Part shown: positions 36,036 through 48,400 of the stretch, piece by piece
Numbering within the stretch: position 1 is the stretch's first letter
Layout: every line of letters begins with the position of its first letter
NCBI GenBank assembly: GCA_963969395.1
Contig: OZ017797.1
Location: 41,106,001-41,170,000, forward strand
From: Pseudoscleropodium purum
Lineage: Eukaryota; Streptophyta; Bryopsida; Hypnales; Brachytheciaceae
Reading direction: 5' to 3'
DNA: 64,000 nucleotides
Position numbers and translations under genes: made by a program
The notes under the pieces: generated by a model
The model's database searches: none
The model's input: the letters and a program-made list of their open reading frames with translations, nothing else
Told to the model about the DNA's origin: nothing

Positions 36036-36230
36036 TGGCTTGGCCTCATACTAAGATTCCTGTAGGAAATTGGGATGTCTTGACAACATATCTGCTCGAC
36101 CATTTAATGCCCCTGGTCAACGATGTTTAACAAAATTAAACGCCGAGAGCTACTCGGACCATCGGGCTTGTCGATGATTTAGTTGTTTGGTTGATAGAAA
36201 TTGCTCTAAGTTTTTGTAGTCGAAAATCAC

Positions 36231-37358
36231 CTAGATTTGATGAGGTGAGCCTTCTAGGTAAACTTGCCATTCTTGGAGTGCTAGTATGATGCTTAACAAT
36301 TCTTTGTCATAGATGTCGTAGTTTTGTTTAGGAGGTTGCGTTTTGGAACTCCTATAAGTACACAGGTGTAGGTGACCATCTGCCCCCCGATGCGATAAAA
36401 TAGCTCCTGTAGTATTGTCAGACGCATCAGTTTCAACAACAAACGGTTTTCTAAAGTCTGGGTGAACTAACACTGGTGTTTTTGTGAACTGAGACCATAA
36501 TTCTTAGAAAGCTTCGTGTACCGAAGGGGTCCATTCAAATCTTTGGTTTTTCCAGGTCAATGTCATAAGAGGAATTGTGATTCTGGAACAGTCATCAATA
36601 AAGTGACAGTAAAAATTAGCAAATCCCACGAAGGCTTGAACCTCCTTCATTGATTTTGGTATTGGCCAGTCTCGAATGGCAAGAACCTTGTCTTAGCACA
36701 TTTGTAGTCCTTTTTGGGAAACAATCATCCCCAACAATTCCACAGAATCTTTGTGAAAGTGGCATTTGGACAACTTAACATAAAGTCCATGTCGATGCAA
36801 TCGTTGGAGAACTTTCCGAACAATAGAACAGTGTTCCTCCAAATCCTTTGAAAAAATAAGTATATCGTCTAAGTAAATTACAACTGATATACCTAGGAGA
36901 TCATAAAAAATATACAGCATATGGGCTTGAAATTGGGCCGGGGCGTTGGTTAAGCCAAATGGCATGACTAAATACTCGAATAATCCATAACGGATTTTAA
37001 ATGCGGTTTTAAATTCATGGCCAATCGCCATACACATTCAGTGATAAGCTTGTCTTATATCTAGTTTTGTAAATATTTTTGTTCCCGCTAGTCGATTAGT
37101 TAAATCAGGAATTAATGGAAGAGGATATTGATTTCTTAGAGTAACTTGATTTAAGTTTCTATAGTCGACACAAACTCGAATAGTCCGGTCCTTTTTCTTG
37201 GCAAAAACAATGGGTGTCGAGACCGGCGATTTGGAATGTCGAATCCAGCCTTTGTCCAAGTTTTCTTCCAGATACCGCTGTAGTTCTTCCAACACCGGGG
37301 ACATAGGCCGCAAACTCGTATTACGAGGCTCCTGTCCCTCCTTAAACTCTATTTTCAT
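36231..37358 (-). pseudogene. Chromovirus reverse transcriptase and RNase H
   Basis: RT blocks are in order: KGWIRHSKSPVSTPIVFAKK, RVCVDYRNLNQVT, KLDIRQAYH, FEYLVMPFGLTNAPAQFQ and the active-site VIYLDDILIFS (36693-37358). RNase H is seen in VVETDASDNTTGAILS and a DKELLSIILALQEW block (36231-36473). In-frame stops occur after QAYH (TGA), after GLQMC (TAA) and in the HEAF-ELW segment (TAA). Each is one transition from the expected Arg or Gln codon. The catalytic YLDD is intact. Confidence 0.95.
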
Positions 37359-37394
37359 ATCAGATATACGATTAAGGAGTAGTTCATTAGAAGC

Positions 37395-38285
37395 TTATTC
37401 ACTGAATACCTCCCTTAAGTCTTCATACTCCACAGGGACCTGGTCATCAGGGGATGACTCAGTCTTACTTGCATTAACCAATTCTGATACTTCGAGCACA
37501 TATATCTCCGTTGCCTTCACCAATAATCGAAAAGTCGCCGTAGACACGATAGCATGTTTTGGGACCACTAGTCGAGGCTTCTCTGCACTCGTGCACTGGA
37601 ATGGCACCGGAGTGGCACTAGAGTTCGTGGTAGGAACCTGGCGAGTTGTGTGTTGCACCCCTTGAGTTGGGCGGGCCCCTCCAAAACGACCTGCTAGAAG
37701 GGGCAGATCAACGTGCCCCCATTCTTCTGTTAGCAGCAATAGCGCCGCCGAACATGCTAGCGTCAAGCTTGCCGCTCGCCCCATTGCTGGCAAAGCCCAC
37801 GTTTCCTGAGGTCTCGCAAGTGGAGTTGGCACCCTTGTTGGTGATCGTAGACAATGCTGATGACAGTGCACAGATTCAAAAATCACTTGGTTCCGGGTTC
37901 ACTGAATGGTGGGATCATGGCAAATAAGCTAGGGTGTTCTTAGGATATACGGGTAGCGACTGGTGTTGGTGAGATCAGCCATGATTGTTTCTTGGTGATT
38001 TTCCACCACCAACTACATTGTTGCCTCATGAGTAATAAGTCCTGAGTTAATAACTCAACTGTCAATCACCCGAACTTCTCATGGATTTAATTTGAGTTGG
38101 ACCTTTGCTTCACATTCTCGAGCAAAATCCGGGTGCATGAATATTCTAGTTACTTCCGAATCCACTAAGGTGGTTGTGAGGAAGGAATTAATTTGAGCAT
38201 CTACCATCAAATGCGCTCCTGGCTCCGTGGCAGCTCGTACATAGTAGGGAGATATCGCCCCATCACTCTGCCCTAGTTGTGTCAC
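37395..38285 (-). pseudogene. Chromovirus protease and protease-RT linker
   Basis: The aspartic protease region (38079-38285) shows FLTTTLVDSEVTRIFMH where retroelement proteases have DSG followed by A-T. GGA has become GAA and GCA has become GTA, so the active-site triad is lost. The 37395-37886 frame is the linker that ends YEDLREVFSE, followed by a stop. Confidence 0.85.
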
Positions 38286-38365
38286 AGAGATGTCGTGAAC
38301 TATGTCTCATTTTGAGATCGTACTTGCTGTTGTTTGAGGCATACCCGAGTACCGAATGAATGGCT

Positions 38366-39530
38366 TCAGTCCTGGAGTTGCCCTTTCCTTGATTCACTTT
38401 CACTTGTTACATCTTCTCCTGTAGCTGCAAGGGAAAAAGGTTTTGATGGATTAGTAGGACATCTTGCTCGCACATGCCCGGCCAACCCACAACCCCAATA
38501 CTTCCCTTGTTTTTGAAATTCCAAACAATCAGCCGTTGTCCTTGCCATAGCATTCGTGGTGGAGACTATGTTGATTTCCATTGGCATCGGACCTGAAACT
38601 CCGAAAGTAGGTGGAGGTCGAACAAAAGAATCCCGTGGATATGAAATAGGGCCAGAAGACCGTCGCTTTTGCCGGCGGGTCCACAATCTCTTGTCAATTC
38701 ATGAAGCCATTGCCATCCATTCTTGCAATCTACGTGGTTGGGTTTTAGCAATGGCAACCGAATCAAGGATTTCCTCCTTCAATCCACCCCAGAAACGTGC
38801 CACCAAACTTGGTTCATTCCAATCTACTTGGATGGTGTGTTCGTTGAACAAGGAGATGCAAGTAGCCACTGAACCAGTTTGGCGATTTTGGCGAGTTTGT
38901 CCAAGGTGATCCTCTACGGTACCTTTGCGATCCAAATCTCCATAAATAACAATAACCGCTTTCCGAAATGCTTGATAATCCACCAAGAGTTCATGAGGCC
39001 GCCCCTCATCCAAGGCCTGCAAGATTGGCATAGCCCAATTTTGGGCTGCACCATTCATGTATGACAATGCGTAAACAACCTTATCCTCGTCGTATCGATA
39101 AGCATGTGGCTTTCCCTGGAACACAAGTCGGAGTTGAGCAAACCATCTGTAAACCTCTCCCCCCTTTTTCCCGGCGAACTTTTCAAGGGTTGCCACCTTC
39201 AATTCCCTACTTTCACAACACCCTCTATTGCGATCTCCATTCCCAGGTGGTGTAAGATTCGTCACCCCCCTTGGCTGCGGATGAGGAGGCTGTAGTTAGT
39301 CCGGTTACAACTTGCTCTAATATTTGTTGCACATAATGAGGAATAGTTGTTTGGAAAACTGCCTGGATTTGTTGTTGGATGAAATTTATCCACTCCAATA
39401 CCATCTCAACCGACGGTGGCTGTCCAGGCTCTCTGTGAGGTCGCTCCTGATCCATTAAACAACCTCGTTCCCGAACTACACCAATGCTCTCCCCGGAATT
39501 TAAGGACCTCGACCACTCACGACACTCCAA
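38366..39530 (-). pseudogene. Chromovirus gag (capsid and nucleocapsid)
   Basis: The capsid core is at 38699-39265 (RWFAQLRLVF, a YMNGAAQNWA block, DLDRKGTVEDHLGQ, ARFWGGLKEEI). The N-terminal part (39225-39530) is in another frame, with the shift near a G-run at about 39260. A TGA (from CGA) lies at 38697-38699. The zinc knuckle reads KYWGCGLAGHVRARC, where the first Cys of CX2CX4HX4C is Tyr (TGT to TAT). Confidence 0.9.
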
Positions 39531-39586
39531 TTATCACCCCCGTATTCCTTTCCCTAGAAGCATGGACACTCATAGACTTAACATAA

Positions 39587-40045
39587 TGTCAGAGTTCAAG
39601 CTGGGCGACGAAGTGACTACCGATGCTTCCCGATGAACTCCAGGTTTCGAACGTTGGAACCCATGCGGAATGATTGCTGATCCTTCGAGCTCCCAAGTAC
39701 CTGCCTAGTTCGCTGCTCGTTCTGACTCCTACGTTACTTAGCTCGACCCCTATGCTAGCATCTAAGCTCTCATCCTTGCAGTTGCACAATCAACCCGAAT
39801 CCCAAAATACCCAGACACCATGGAAACATCAACAGGATTCACGAAGCTTGCAGCTGAAGGAAAGGTGGGCCATCTTGCGCTGTATTGAAAGAATGTCAAG
39901 TGAGGGACAATGCCCCCCTCACTGGGCTTTAAACTACTTTGTCGTAACTGTCAAGTAACTGCTGTGAAGTAATCCCTTCTCCCTGGTCGTGCTCTGTTTT
40001 CTATGGACTCCTACCCAATGGGAACGATGGAATTGTGATATTACA
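39587..40045 (-). repeat. 5' LTR of chromovirus
   Basis: It aligns with 34013-34473 over its full length. On the element strand it starts TGTAATATCAC and ends CTCTGACA. Most differences between the LTRs are C/T or G/A. Confidence 0.95.
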
Positions 40046-41240
40046 AATACAATGTTACTACTTGATGTCCAAATTTCATCCATTTGGATAGTCTTATGAT
40101 TATATTTACCTTATTTTTTCATCCAACTTTAAAAGTAGTCTTGGGGTTACAATGTAAGTTTGCCAAACAATATAAACTACTATTTTATATTTTATTTATA
40201 GGAGAGAGGTGTCACTAATGTTGCAACTATTATATAATAATATAGGAGATCCATTTGTACCACTATATATTTGCAACGTACTAAACTTTCATATGTACTC
40301 CATCTAGTGATACATAGTAGCCATGAAGAGGTACAAATGGTTACATGGCACACATACGGACTCCTACCTTACTTCAAAGTTAATTAGTACTACTCAACTA
40401 CCCTATGAATAGGCTTGGTTTTAACAACACAAACTTGTTTTTTGAGTCACATAACTTTTAAACATGTAGTGGGTATATTCACGTCACTTATAAATATTGA
40501 TTAACAAATATCCAAGCTAGTTTACTACAATCTAAATATTATAAAGGTATTTATATAATTGACTAGGGATAATAAAATTTAATGAAAGTATTGAGTCAAA
40601 GTAGATTGATGATCCAAAGTCTCAAATTGACAATGGAGACTTGTAATATATATCCTTCTCAATTACATCAAACTTACCAACTAAAGCGCTAAAATCACTA
40701 TATTGTTGCTCTAAGTGCAACTAAATACTTGCTAAGGTTGCACAAATAAACTATATGCAATTGGAGGCAAGGTTGTTCAACTTCCAAAACAATTTCTTCA
40801 TTTCTTTCTTCTAATTTGTTGGATGTAGGTATTGATAGTGTCCCACATCTTCAAGACCATCTTTAGGAATGATTAACATTGAGGTCAAACTTAGTCTCAA
40901 TTTCAATAGTCATAGCAAATCTCTCAATGGTCACATTTTCATGCTAACTTGTAGTAAACTTTTAATGATTATCTTTAGAGATTTAAGAATTGCATCACCT
41001 AACATGCTATGCTACATCATGCCATGTCCTTGCCCAATATTGTCCATGTAACTAGAAGTGACATTGACAACTATTTCCAACACCAAAGTAGAAATTAAAC
41101 ATTATTCATCCGCAATTAACATTGGAGGGGTACAAAAAATTAATGAATAAATACTTCACTCTTTCCTTTGTATTTTTTGCGGAAGTAATCCAAAGATAAC
41201 TATTAGTGAGTTCCCCTTATATCTCGGTATTTCGGTAACC
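40046..41240. other. AT-rich intergenic DNA between chromovirus and helicase gene
   Basis: No gene or clear repeat is seen. The sequence turns sharply GC-rich at about 41250. Confidence 0.5.
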
Positions 41241-42411
41241 ATTACAGTACCTCCTCCTCCGGACGGAAGCCAAGTCTCCGCCAGTCAGCTCCTGGCCGAA
41301 GTCTGACGGAAGCCGGAGCTTCATCCGGAAGGACGGAAGGCTGCGGGGTCCGTGGCCTCCTTGCGGCCATTTGCTCCCGCGGGCCCCGCGCACTCCTGCC
41401 CTGCTGCTTGTGTGGCGCCGATGGAGCGCCCCAGCAGTCTCCCCCCCGATATTTAGCCCCGTCTTTCCTCTGCCCCGCTGCTACATTTCTGCCCCCCTTG
41501 GCATCTTCGGCTGCTCTGGATGCTCAGCGTGCTGTCTCTCGAGCGTTCATATTGGCAGGGCCTGGCTGTTGTGGCCTTGCGTGGCCCTGGGATGTGGCCT
41601 GGTTTAAATGCCTGCCTGCCTGCAGTGGGAGAACGAAAGATGCAAAAGCTGATGGGAAAGCCCAAGCGTGTGTGTGTGTGAGTGTGTCTTGGATCTCGGC
41701 GGGAGAGTGAGCAGTGGCGGCGCTGGCGTTGTCCATCCCACACCACTCGCGCCGACTCCCTGACTGCCTGACTACTGCTTGGCCACATGCACACTCACGG
41801 AACGGAACTTCGTGCTGCTGCTGCTGCTACCTCCTCGATTGCTGGCTCGCTCGCCCCTCGCCTTGTCCGCCAGCTCCGGATTGTGGTTTCCACTAGAGCT
41901 TGGCGCGAAACTGCTCTTTCTTCAAGACCTCCTCTGAGCTTCCAGGTAAGAGCCGTTGCGTTGCGTGGTGCTTTTGTCGTTAGAGTGTTCGTTTGCTGGT
42001 CCATTCAGAAAGGCCGGAAGCAGAGCTCCCTACCTGCCCATTTTCTGGGCTAGGATGGCGTCACCTTGGGGACTGGCCTGCGAACGAGGGTGAGTGTTGT
42101 GGGTCCATGTGGTCATTGGATGGGAATCGAAATGGGACTGACGAGGGCGGGGTTATTGGGAGGGCTGAGTGAATCATAAGATGAGGTTCGGGAAGGCGGA
42201 ATTTGAGGCAGCTGTGCTGATTGTACTGTGCTCTTCTTCTTCTTCAGACGTGAACGACTGAGCTGATTCGAATTCGAATTTGAGTTCGAAGAGGGGGTCG
42301 TCTTCCGAATTGCCGAGGCTATGGGCGGATTCGAATTCATGATGCAACACTAGGTTTCTTCCAATTTCTGGTAAATAAAACTCCGCACACTGACCTGGCC
42401 CCAATTCGACC
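41241..42411 (+). promoter_or_regulatory. CpG-rich promoter and 5' leader of helicase gene
   Basis: This is a GC-rich block with repeated GACGGAAG words (41258-41340), a TG-rich run at 41669-41687 and a (GCT)n run at 41814-41828. A 5' UTR intron is likely from a strong CAG|GTAAGA donor at 41945/41946 to a CTTCTTCTTCTTCAG acceptor ending at 42247. Overlapping GC-driven frames on both strands are not convincing genes. Confidence 0.5.
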
Positions 42412-45400
42412 ATGGCGACGGCATTGGCGAATACTGGAGTTCTCGGCACGGAGTTTCTGTCGTCTCGAGTCGGAGACCATCTGTCTTCCAAGCATAAGTC
42501 GTCTTTCGTGAGTTTGACCTCCCCGGGCATCACCATAGCCAGCCGCTCCGCCGCGTTCCTGTGTGTCGTTGCTTTTGCGGGGCGCCAAGTAGAGGGGCAG
42601 AGTTCCAGTGAGGGGACGAAGAAGACGCCTTATTTCAAGAGAAGACGGAGTGGAAAGAGTAAAAAGAATGGGGCCGTAGTCGAAGAGGTGAAGAGCGACC
42701 TTCGAGCTCTCATCTCCAACTCGGCTGTTCCTGTGTTCTCTGAAGGGACTGAGTTGTCGGAGGAGCCCGAGGTGGCGAAACTGTTGGTGGAGGACGACGA
42801 CGAGTCGGGTACGTTTACTGTGTGAGAAAGGATAGAGATGAAATTTGTTTACTAATCATGTCGGGAGTCATAACGGCAGCTTGAAGTCGAAGGCCACTGC
42901 ACGAGAGACACACAACGAACCCCTAAGTGGCCCAAATCGAGTCAAATGGCTTTCCTTAGCGAGTTATATGAGGACCTTCTTTTTGTTGGATTACATGCAT
43001 CTCTTGACCGAAACTTGGGCTGATTCTGGGGATATAAAATTTAACCCTGTCTGAATTCTATTGTTCGTAATTCGATCAAATCGATCATTTTGAAACTTTG
43101 AAATCTTGGTTCTTTAGGGGTTAATGGTTTTACAAGAATTCTTAAAATTTAACTCAGGGATTTTTACATTGCAGAGCTGGAACCAACAAGAGAGAGTCTG
43201 AATCAACAAGAGAGAGTTTGAATCAACAAGAGCTGAACCAATAGCATTTGCAGCCAGGGATGGGATAACAATCGTTAATAATCCGTTCAGTACATTTACC
43301 ATCTTATGTCTCATTTGAGATAAACAAGTTTCCAACCTGTCTCAAAGAGGTAGTTTGAAACTTTGTACTTTAGCATGTCACGGAGGTGCCACATAAGTGC
43401 AACCTCGTCATACCCATTCTTTTTATTTGGACTAGTGTATAGTTGACATTGACACACATGAGAGAATCGACGGAATAATGATCATTCTGCACCAATCTTA
43501 TGATGTAATCATCATTTGGTGGCGGGACTGACAATTGTAGCTCGCAATCGTGACCTTCGTTCGTTTTTTTTTTTTTTTTTTAATCTTTGCAATGTAAAGT
43601 GGGTCTTCGCGATGAATACGAATTGTGAAAGCCTTCAGTGCCTTCTCCAATACCTGTCCTGTTCTGGGCGTCCATTATCGTATGCTTCTACTGGGGAAGA
43701 ATCCTGAGCCGCTGACGGTGTGGTTGCAGATGACGAGGGTCCTGGCAACCCACTGGGGAGGCGAGTGCTGGGCAAGGCCGTGGTGAGCTGGATGAAGGAC
43801 GGCATTGCGGCCATGGTGAGAGAGGTCGCCTGCGCGCAGGAGAGAGGGGAAATCAAGAAAGCGGAGGAGCGCATGGGAACGGGCCACAACCTGGTGGCGC
43901 TCGCGCAGCCGTTCCTGCTTGCCAGACCCATGCCTCAGGGCCTGGAACCGGTCTGCCTGCGAGCCAGCCTGCATTACCCCACGCTCTTTGATCATTACCA
44001 GCGGGAGTTGCGTATCGCTCTGCAAGACTCCCAGGTGGGTACAGACATGGGTGGATGCCCTCCTCTCGGGGGGCAGGAATCAGGGGTCGGGCTGCCAGCC
44101 ATGGGGTCAGTCGGTCGGTCGGTCGGTTTAGGGTTCCACCCTCTCCAGCTTCTGTCTGTCTGCAGTGTCCTTTAGCTTCACTGCTAATCGAATCCTAACT
44201 GCAGATGGTCATGGGATGCACGAAACGAACCGATTAGATTTTTGGCTGGTTGGCTGCTTCCGTTCGCACCACGCCAACTTCTCACTCAATTCTTACTTGT
44301 CACGAATGACATTACTGGTACAAGGGACAATCGGTTGACCCCCGAGTGCCCATATAGCCGACTGTGCCGCTTCCATCAATAGGGTCGGAGTTGAAATAAG
44401 TCATTTAGAAAGCCTCCATGCTGGTAATAACATCTTTTAATAGAAAGAAGAAATTGCATCCTACAATTTTGAATGATAAGAATATGTTCTGAAAGTTACT
44501 TTCTTTGACTCTGGGCTTCCACAGTGAACTCCCTGCTTTTAGTCTGGGTACTTGAGAGTTGATTTTGATTTTGCTGCTAATTCTCATGTGTTTTTCAGTT
44601 GTATTTTTTCTTTTTCAACTCATGGGAGGGATTGTGTTGGATGTTGTGACTGCAGGCGAAAGGAAAGGTGGAGAACTGGCAGGTCACCGAGGCCTGGAAG
44701 TTGCTGAAGAAATTCGCGAAATCTGGTGTGGTGTTTCAACTTTCAAGAGTTCTTGCCTTGTGACGAATGTATGAAGGGTATTTAATTCAAAGGTGGTTCT
44801 AGAGTTTAGAGTTGACATTGGATGTCTTGTTTACACAGGCGGGCACCGTGCGGTTGCTAGGAGGGCGAAAGGGCCTAAGCAGGTTCATGACGTACTAGGA
44901 TTATCTCGAGAACGGATTGCTGAGATCCAGTCACAGGTGGACACGTTCGTGACCACAGGTCTGCAACTTTTGCAAATTGAGAGAGACGCTGAACTGGAAG
45001 CCACGCATCAGTCCCTCGAGGGGGCTGCATCTGCCATCGGCAACCCTCCGATGCCTCCTTCCACAGTACCGGAAGACAATAAAGACGAACAGGCTCTTGA
45101 GAATTGCGATTCCATCACCCATTTGATTGCCACTGGTTCCACCACAGGTATGCTGTGGCATTGAATTTAGTGCCAAATTCGTCAAAAGTGCACATCACTT
45201 TTGAAATGTTCAAATTAAGCGTAAGAAATCAAGCTGTTTTTCACTGAAATGGTCATAAAGTCATCAAAGATATTGGGAAGCGGATGTCTGTCTATCTAGC
45301 CCCTCGAGCTTTAACTTCGTGTTGCAATGGATGTAATATTGAAGGTTGTTGGTGGAATGACATAAAGTATCCGATATTTTTGGTTGATTTCATTTCAATA

Positions 45401-48400
45401 TTAGAAATGGAACTTATTTCTGTGGACATGAATCATGATCCTGCCACAGGTTTGGGAGGAATGCACTTGGTCACTCTGTCAGTAGAAGGGGGAGGCCATC
45501 TGCCTCCTACAACAATATCCCCGGGTGACATGGTCTGTGTTCGCATATCTGACAAGAAGCGTGGAGGGTCAACTATGGAATGTATGCGAGGCTCAGTTTA
45601 CAGCTTGGCTGAAGACAATAACAGCATCGCCATTGCCATTGAGGCTCGATACGGCGATCCCACGTTCTCTCGCCTGTTTGGAAAGTCATTGCGCCTGGAC
45701 CGCATCAGTGCACTTGCTGATGCGACCACTTATCAGGTTTTCTCTCCTTTCACTTGCATTTGACAGGATGTATATCATGTTGGAATCGTCACTGTTTGGA
45801 AAGTCACTTCTCCACAGTGTACACTGGTGGAAAACCTACTAAAAGAGGTATTCAAGAAAATGTAGCCGACTTATAAGGGGCCGAGTCTGAATTGGCGTTT
45901 GAAATTGACCGGGTTAACGTGACTAGAGCTTCCGAGCAGTGTTTCCCGTGACATCACTTTCAGTGCAAGGATCCCTCCAAGGCTAGCGAGCCTCAATGAC
46001 AAGTTTTTTGAGAAGCTGTCATTTTATTCTTGATCACGCACGTCGCTGCTTGCTTGTTATTGTTGCGAGCATCATGCGTTCTTCTGACTATGGACTTCCC
46101 AATTTTGTCAGCGTGACTGTGAAGCGCTAGTGCGACTTCAAAAGCATGGGTTACAGAAGAAGAATCCGGCATCCTCCGTAGTGGCCACCCTCTTCGGGCA
46201 AGGCCCAGACATCTGTTGGCTAGCCCAGAATGGACCCCTTTTGCCAATTCCCAAGTTCGAAAAGTCCTCTTTGACTGAGATTCGATTTGATGATTCTCAG
46301 AAGCAAGCCATCCAAATGGGGTTAGACAGGAAGAGGCCCGTGGTGGTGATCCAAGGACCTCCAGGAACTGGGAAGACGAGCGTCGTCACCGAGCTCATAG
46401 AGAGGGCAGTGCTACGCGGGGAGCGGGTGCTTGCAACTGCACCCACCAACGCAGCCGTGGATAACATGGTGGAAAGGCTGGCAAACGCAGGTCTGAACGT
46501 AGTCCGGGTCGGGAATCCCGCCAGGGTAGCCCCCGCCGTTTCTGCGAGGTCGCTGAGTTTCATCGTCGACAAGGGGCTGACAGCTTTTCGAAGAGATTTG
46601 GTGAGGAGGCGGGCCGACTTACGTAGTGATCTGCGCCAGTGTCTGGACGACGACTCAGTAGCTGCTGGCATTAGGCAGGTGTTGAAGCAGCTGGGCAGGA
46701 CCTTAAAACAACGAGAAAAGGAGACGATCAATAATGCTTTGACATCTGCACAGGTGCGTTTCTTGTAGTCAACCGCTGGGTTGCTGCTTCGTATTTCTTG
46801 GCCAGGATGTTGCTGCAAAGTCTTCAAATTTGTCCTGAATAGATAGATGTGCACCATGTAGATCCAACGCACTTTTATGAATGTTTTGGTCGCCAGTTTA
46901 CCTGGATTATATAGATAGGCATGGCAAGCTTTCGACTCATTGAAGGATTGTAAGTACAAGTGATTAATTGCGAGTGTCTACCGCAAATAGAAATGTATCT
47001 TTCCATAGATTCTTCAGTATTTGATGCTCAGTGCAATCCTCTATATCAATCTCACAGGTTGAAAATTGAAATTTCGTATTTGACGATCTTAGAGTGCCAT
47101 TTGTCCTTTTGCCGCATGGTGCAATTATATTCTAGACATAAGGAATCCATCCCTTGGAATGTTGGGCCTGAACCTGCGCCCCAACCTGGGCTACTATTAC
47201 TTAGAACCCTTGCCTCGTTCTCATTGGTCACCAAAACTTCTTATATTTTTGGACCATGGCTTCGTCCCTCTCCGTTGTGTAACGACAAGAAACGGATGTT
47301 CCTTTCTGTTCTTCTACTGAGCGTTGGAAGATAATTATACGAGCTGCTGGATCCAGGTGGTCCTCTGCACAAACACGGGAGCGGGTGACCCACTGATTCG
47401 CAAATTGGAGGCGTTTGATCTAGTGGTGGTGGATGAAGCGGCACAGGCAATAGAGCCGTCCTGCTGGATTCCTCTGTTGCAGGGCAAACGCTGTGTCTTG
47501 GCTGGGGATGCCTGTCAACTGGCCCCCACAATTATGTCGCGAGAGGCCCTTGACGGTGGCCTCGGCGTCTCTCTCATGGAGCGAGCAGGAGCCTTGCATG
47601 ACGGTCTCCTGAGTACCATGTTGAGCATTCAGTACCGCATGCATCATGCCATTGCACTGTGGGCATCGTACGAAATGTACGGAGGTCGATTGCGTTCGGC
47701 TCCTGCTGTAGCATCACACCTTCTTCGTGATTCCCCCAGCGTTACGGTAGGGTCCTTGTTGTATGAATTTTATTCAATACTCTGGTCTATCAATTGTGCT
47801 CCAGTGTTGGTTGGTTTTGTGTTTTCTCATCTTGTGATCCCTGAAGTCTTCTGGTTTTCCTACTGGTTACCAAAAGCAAGAGTCACCTGCTTATTATGTA
47901 AGTGACCCCTGCTTGTGGCAGTGAGAGGGAAAAATAACGATTGTGAAGAATCATGTGATACTTGACTGCGAGGTGCCATGTGTATTCGTTTATTGAACTC
48001 GAATTTGTGAAAGATGATCAGGGCTGGACACTTACTGACCTATTTCTGTTTTAATGTCTGTTTCTAGAACTCTCCGATCACGAAGGTACCTATGTTGCTA
48101 TTAGATACGCGACTACCATTTGGAAGTCTGATACCCGGTTGTGAAGAGCGTTTGGACCCAGCAGGAACTGGATCCTTCTACAACGAAGGCGAGGCAGACA
48201 TCGTGGTCGACCACATTCGAGCCCTCCTTGCGACAGGTACCCGTCACCTCAAAACTGCGCAATTTAGGGTCACAACCTAAAGCAAGTCTCTTTAGGCTGG
48301 ATTTGTCTCTTCGCCTACTGACGTTACAGTATTACTAGTCATGTTGTAGTGCTACGACATACTTAGCTCATAGTAAACTGTGTTCCAGTCAATAGCGGCA

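Larger units (their letters stand above)
34013..40045 (-). mobile_element. Ty3/gypsy chromovirus, degenerate full-length copy
   Basis: Two LTRs of about 460 bp (34013-34473 and 39587-40045) flank gag, protease, RT, RNase H, integrase and a C-terminal chromodomain, all on the minus strand. This order and the chromodomain define chromoviruses. The LTRs differ at very roughly one base in eight to ten by eye, so the copy is old. Coding is interrupted by several stops and at least one frameshift in gag, so it cannot be autonomous. The LTR ends read TGTAATATCAC and CTCTGACA on the element strand. No target duplication was recognised next to the LTRs, and no primer binding site matching initiator tRNA-Met was seen. 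Confidence 0.97.

Noticed and set aside
37198..37665. 155-codon plus-strand frame
   Set aside because: It is antisense to the chromovirus RT and linker, which have clear family motifs on the minus strand.
34008..40050. Five-base target duplication of the chromovirus
   Set aside because: The flanks (CTACA on the left, AATAC on the right) do not match, so no duplication is claimed.
41371..42053. Several 60-113 codon frames on both strands before the helicase
   Set aside because: They overlap in several frames of CpG-rich leader DNA and show no family resemblance.
43720..44175. 151-codon frame as a separate gene
   Set aside because: It is exon 2 of the helicase with read-through into the introns; the part after 44034 is intronic.
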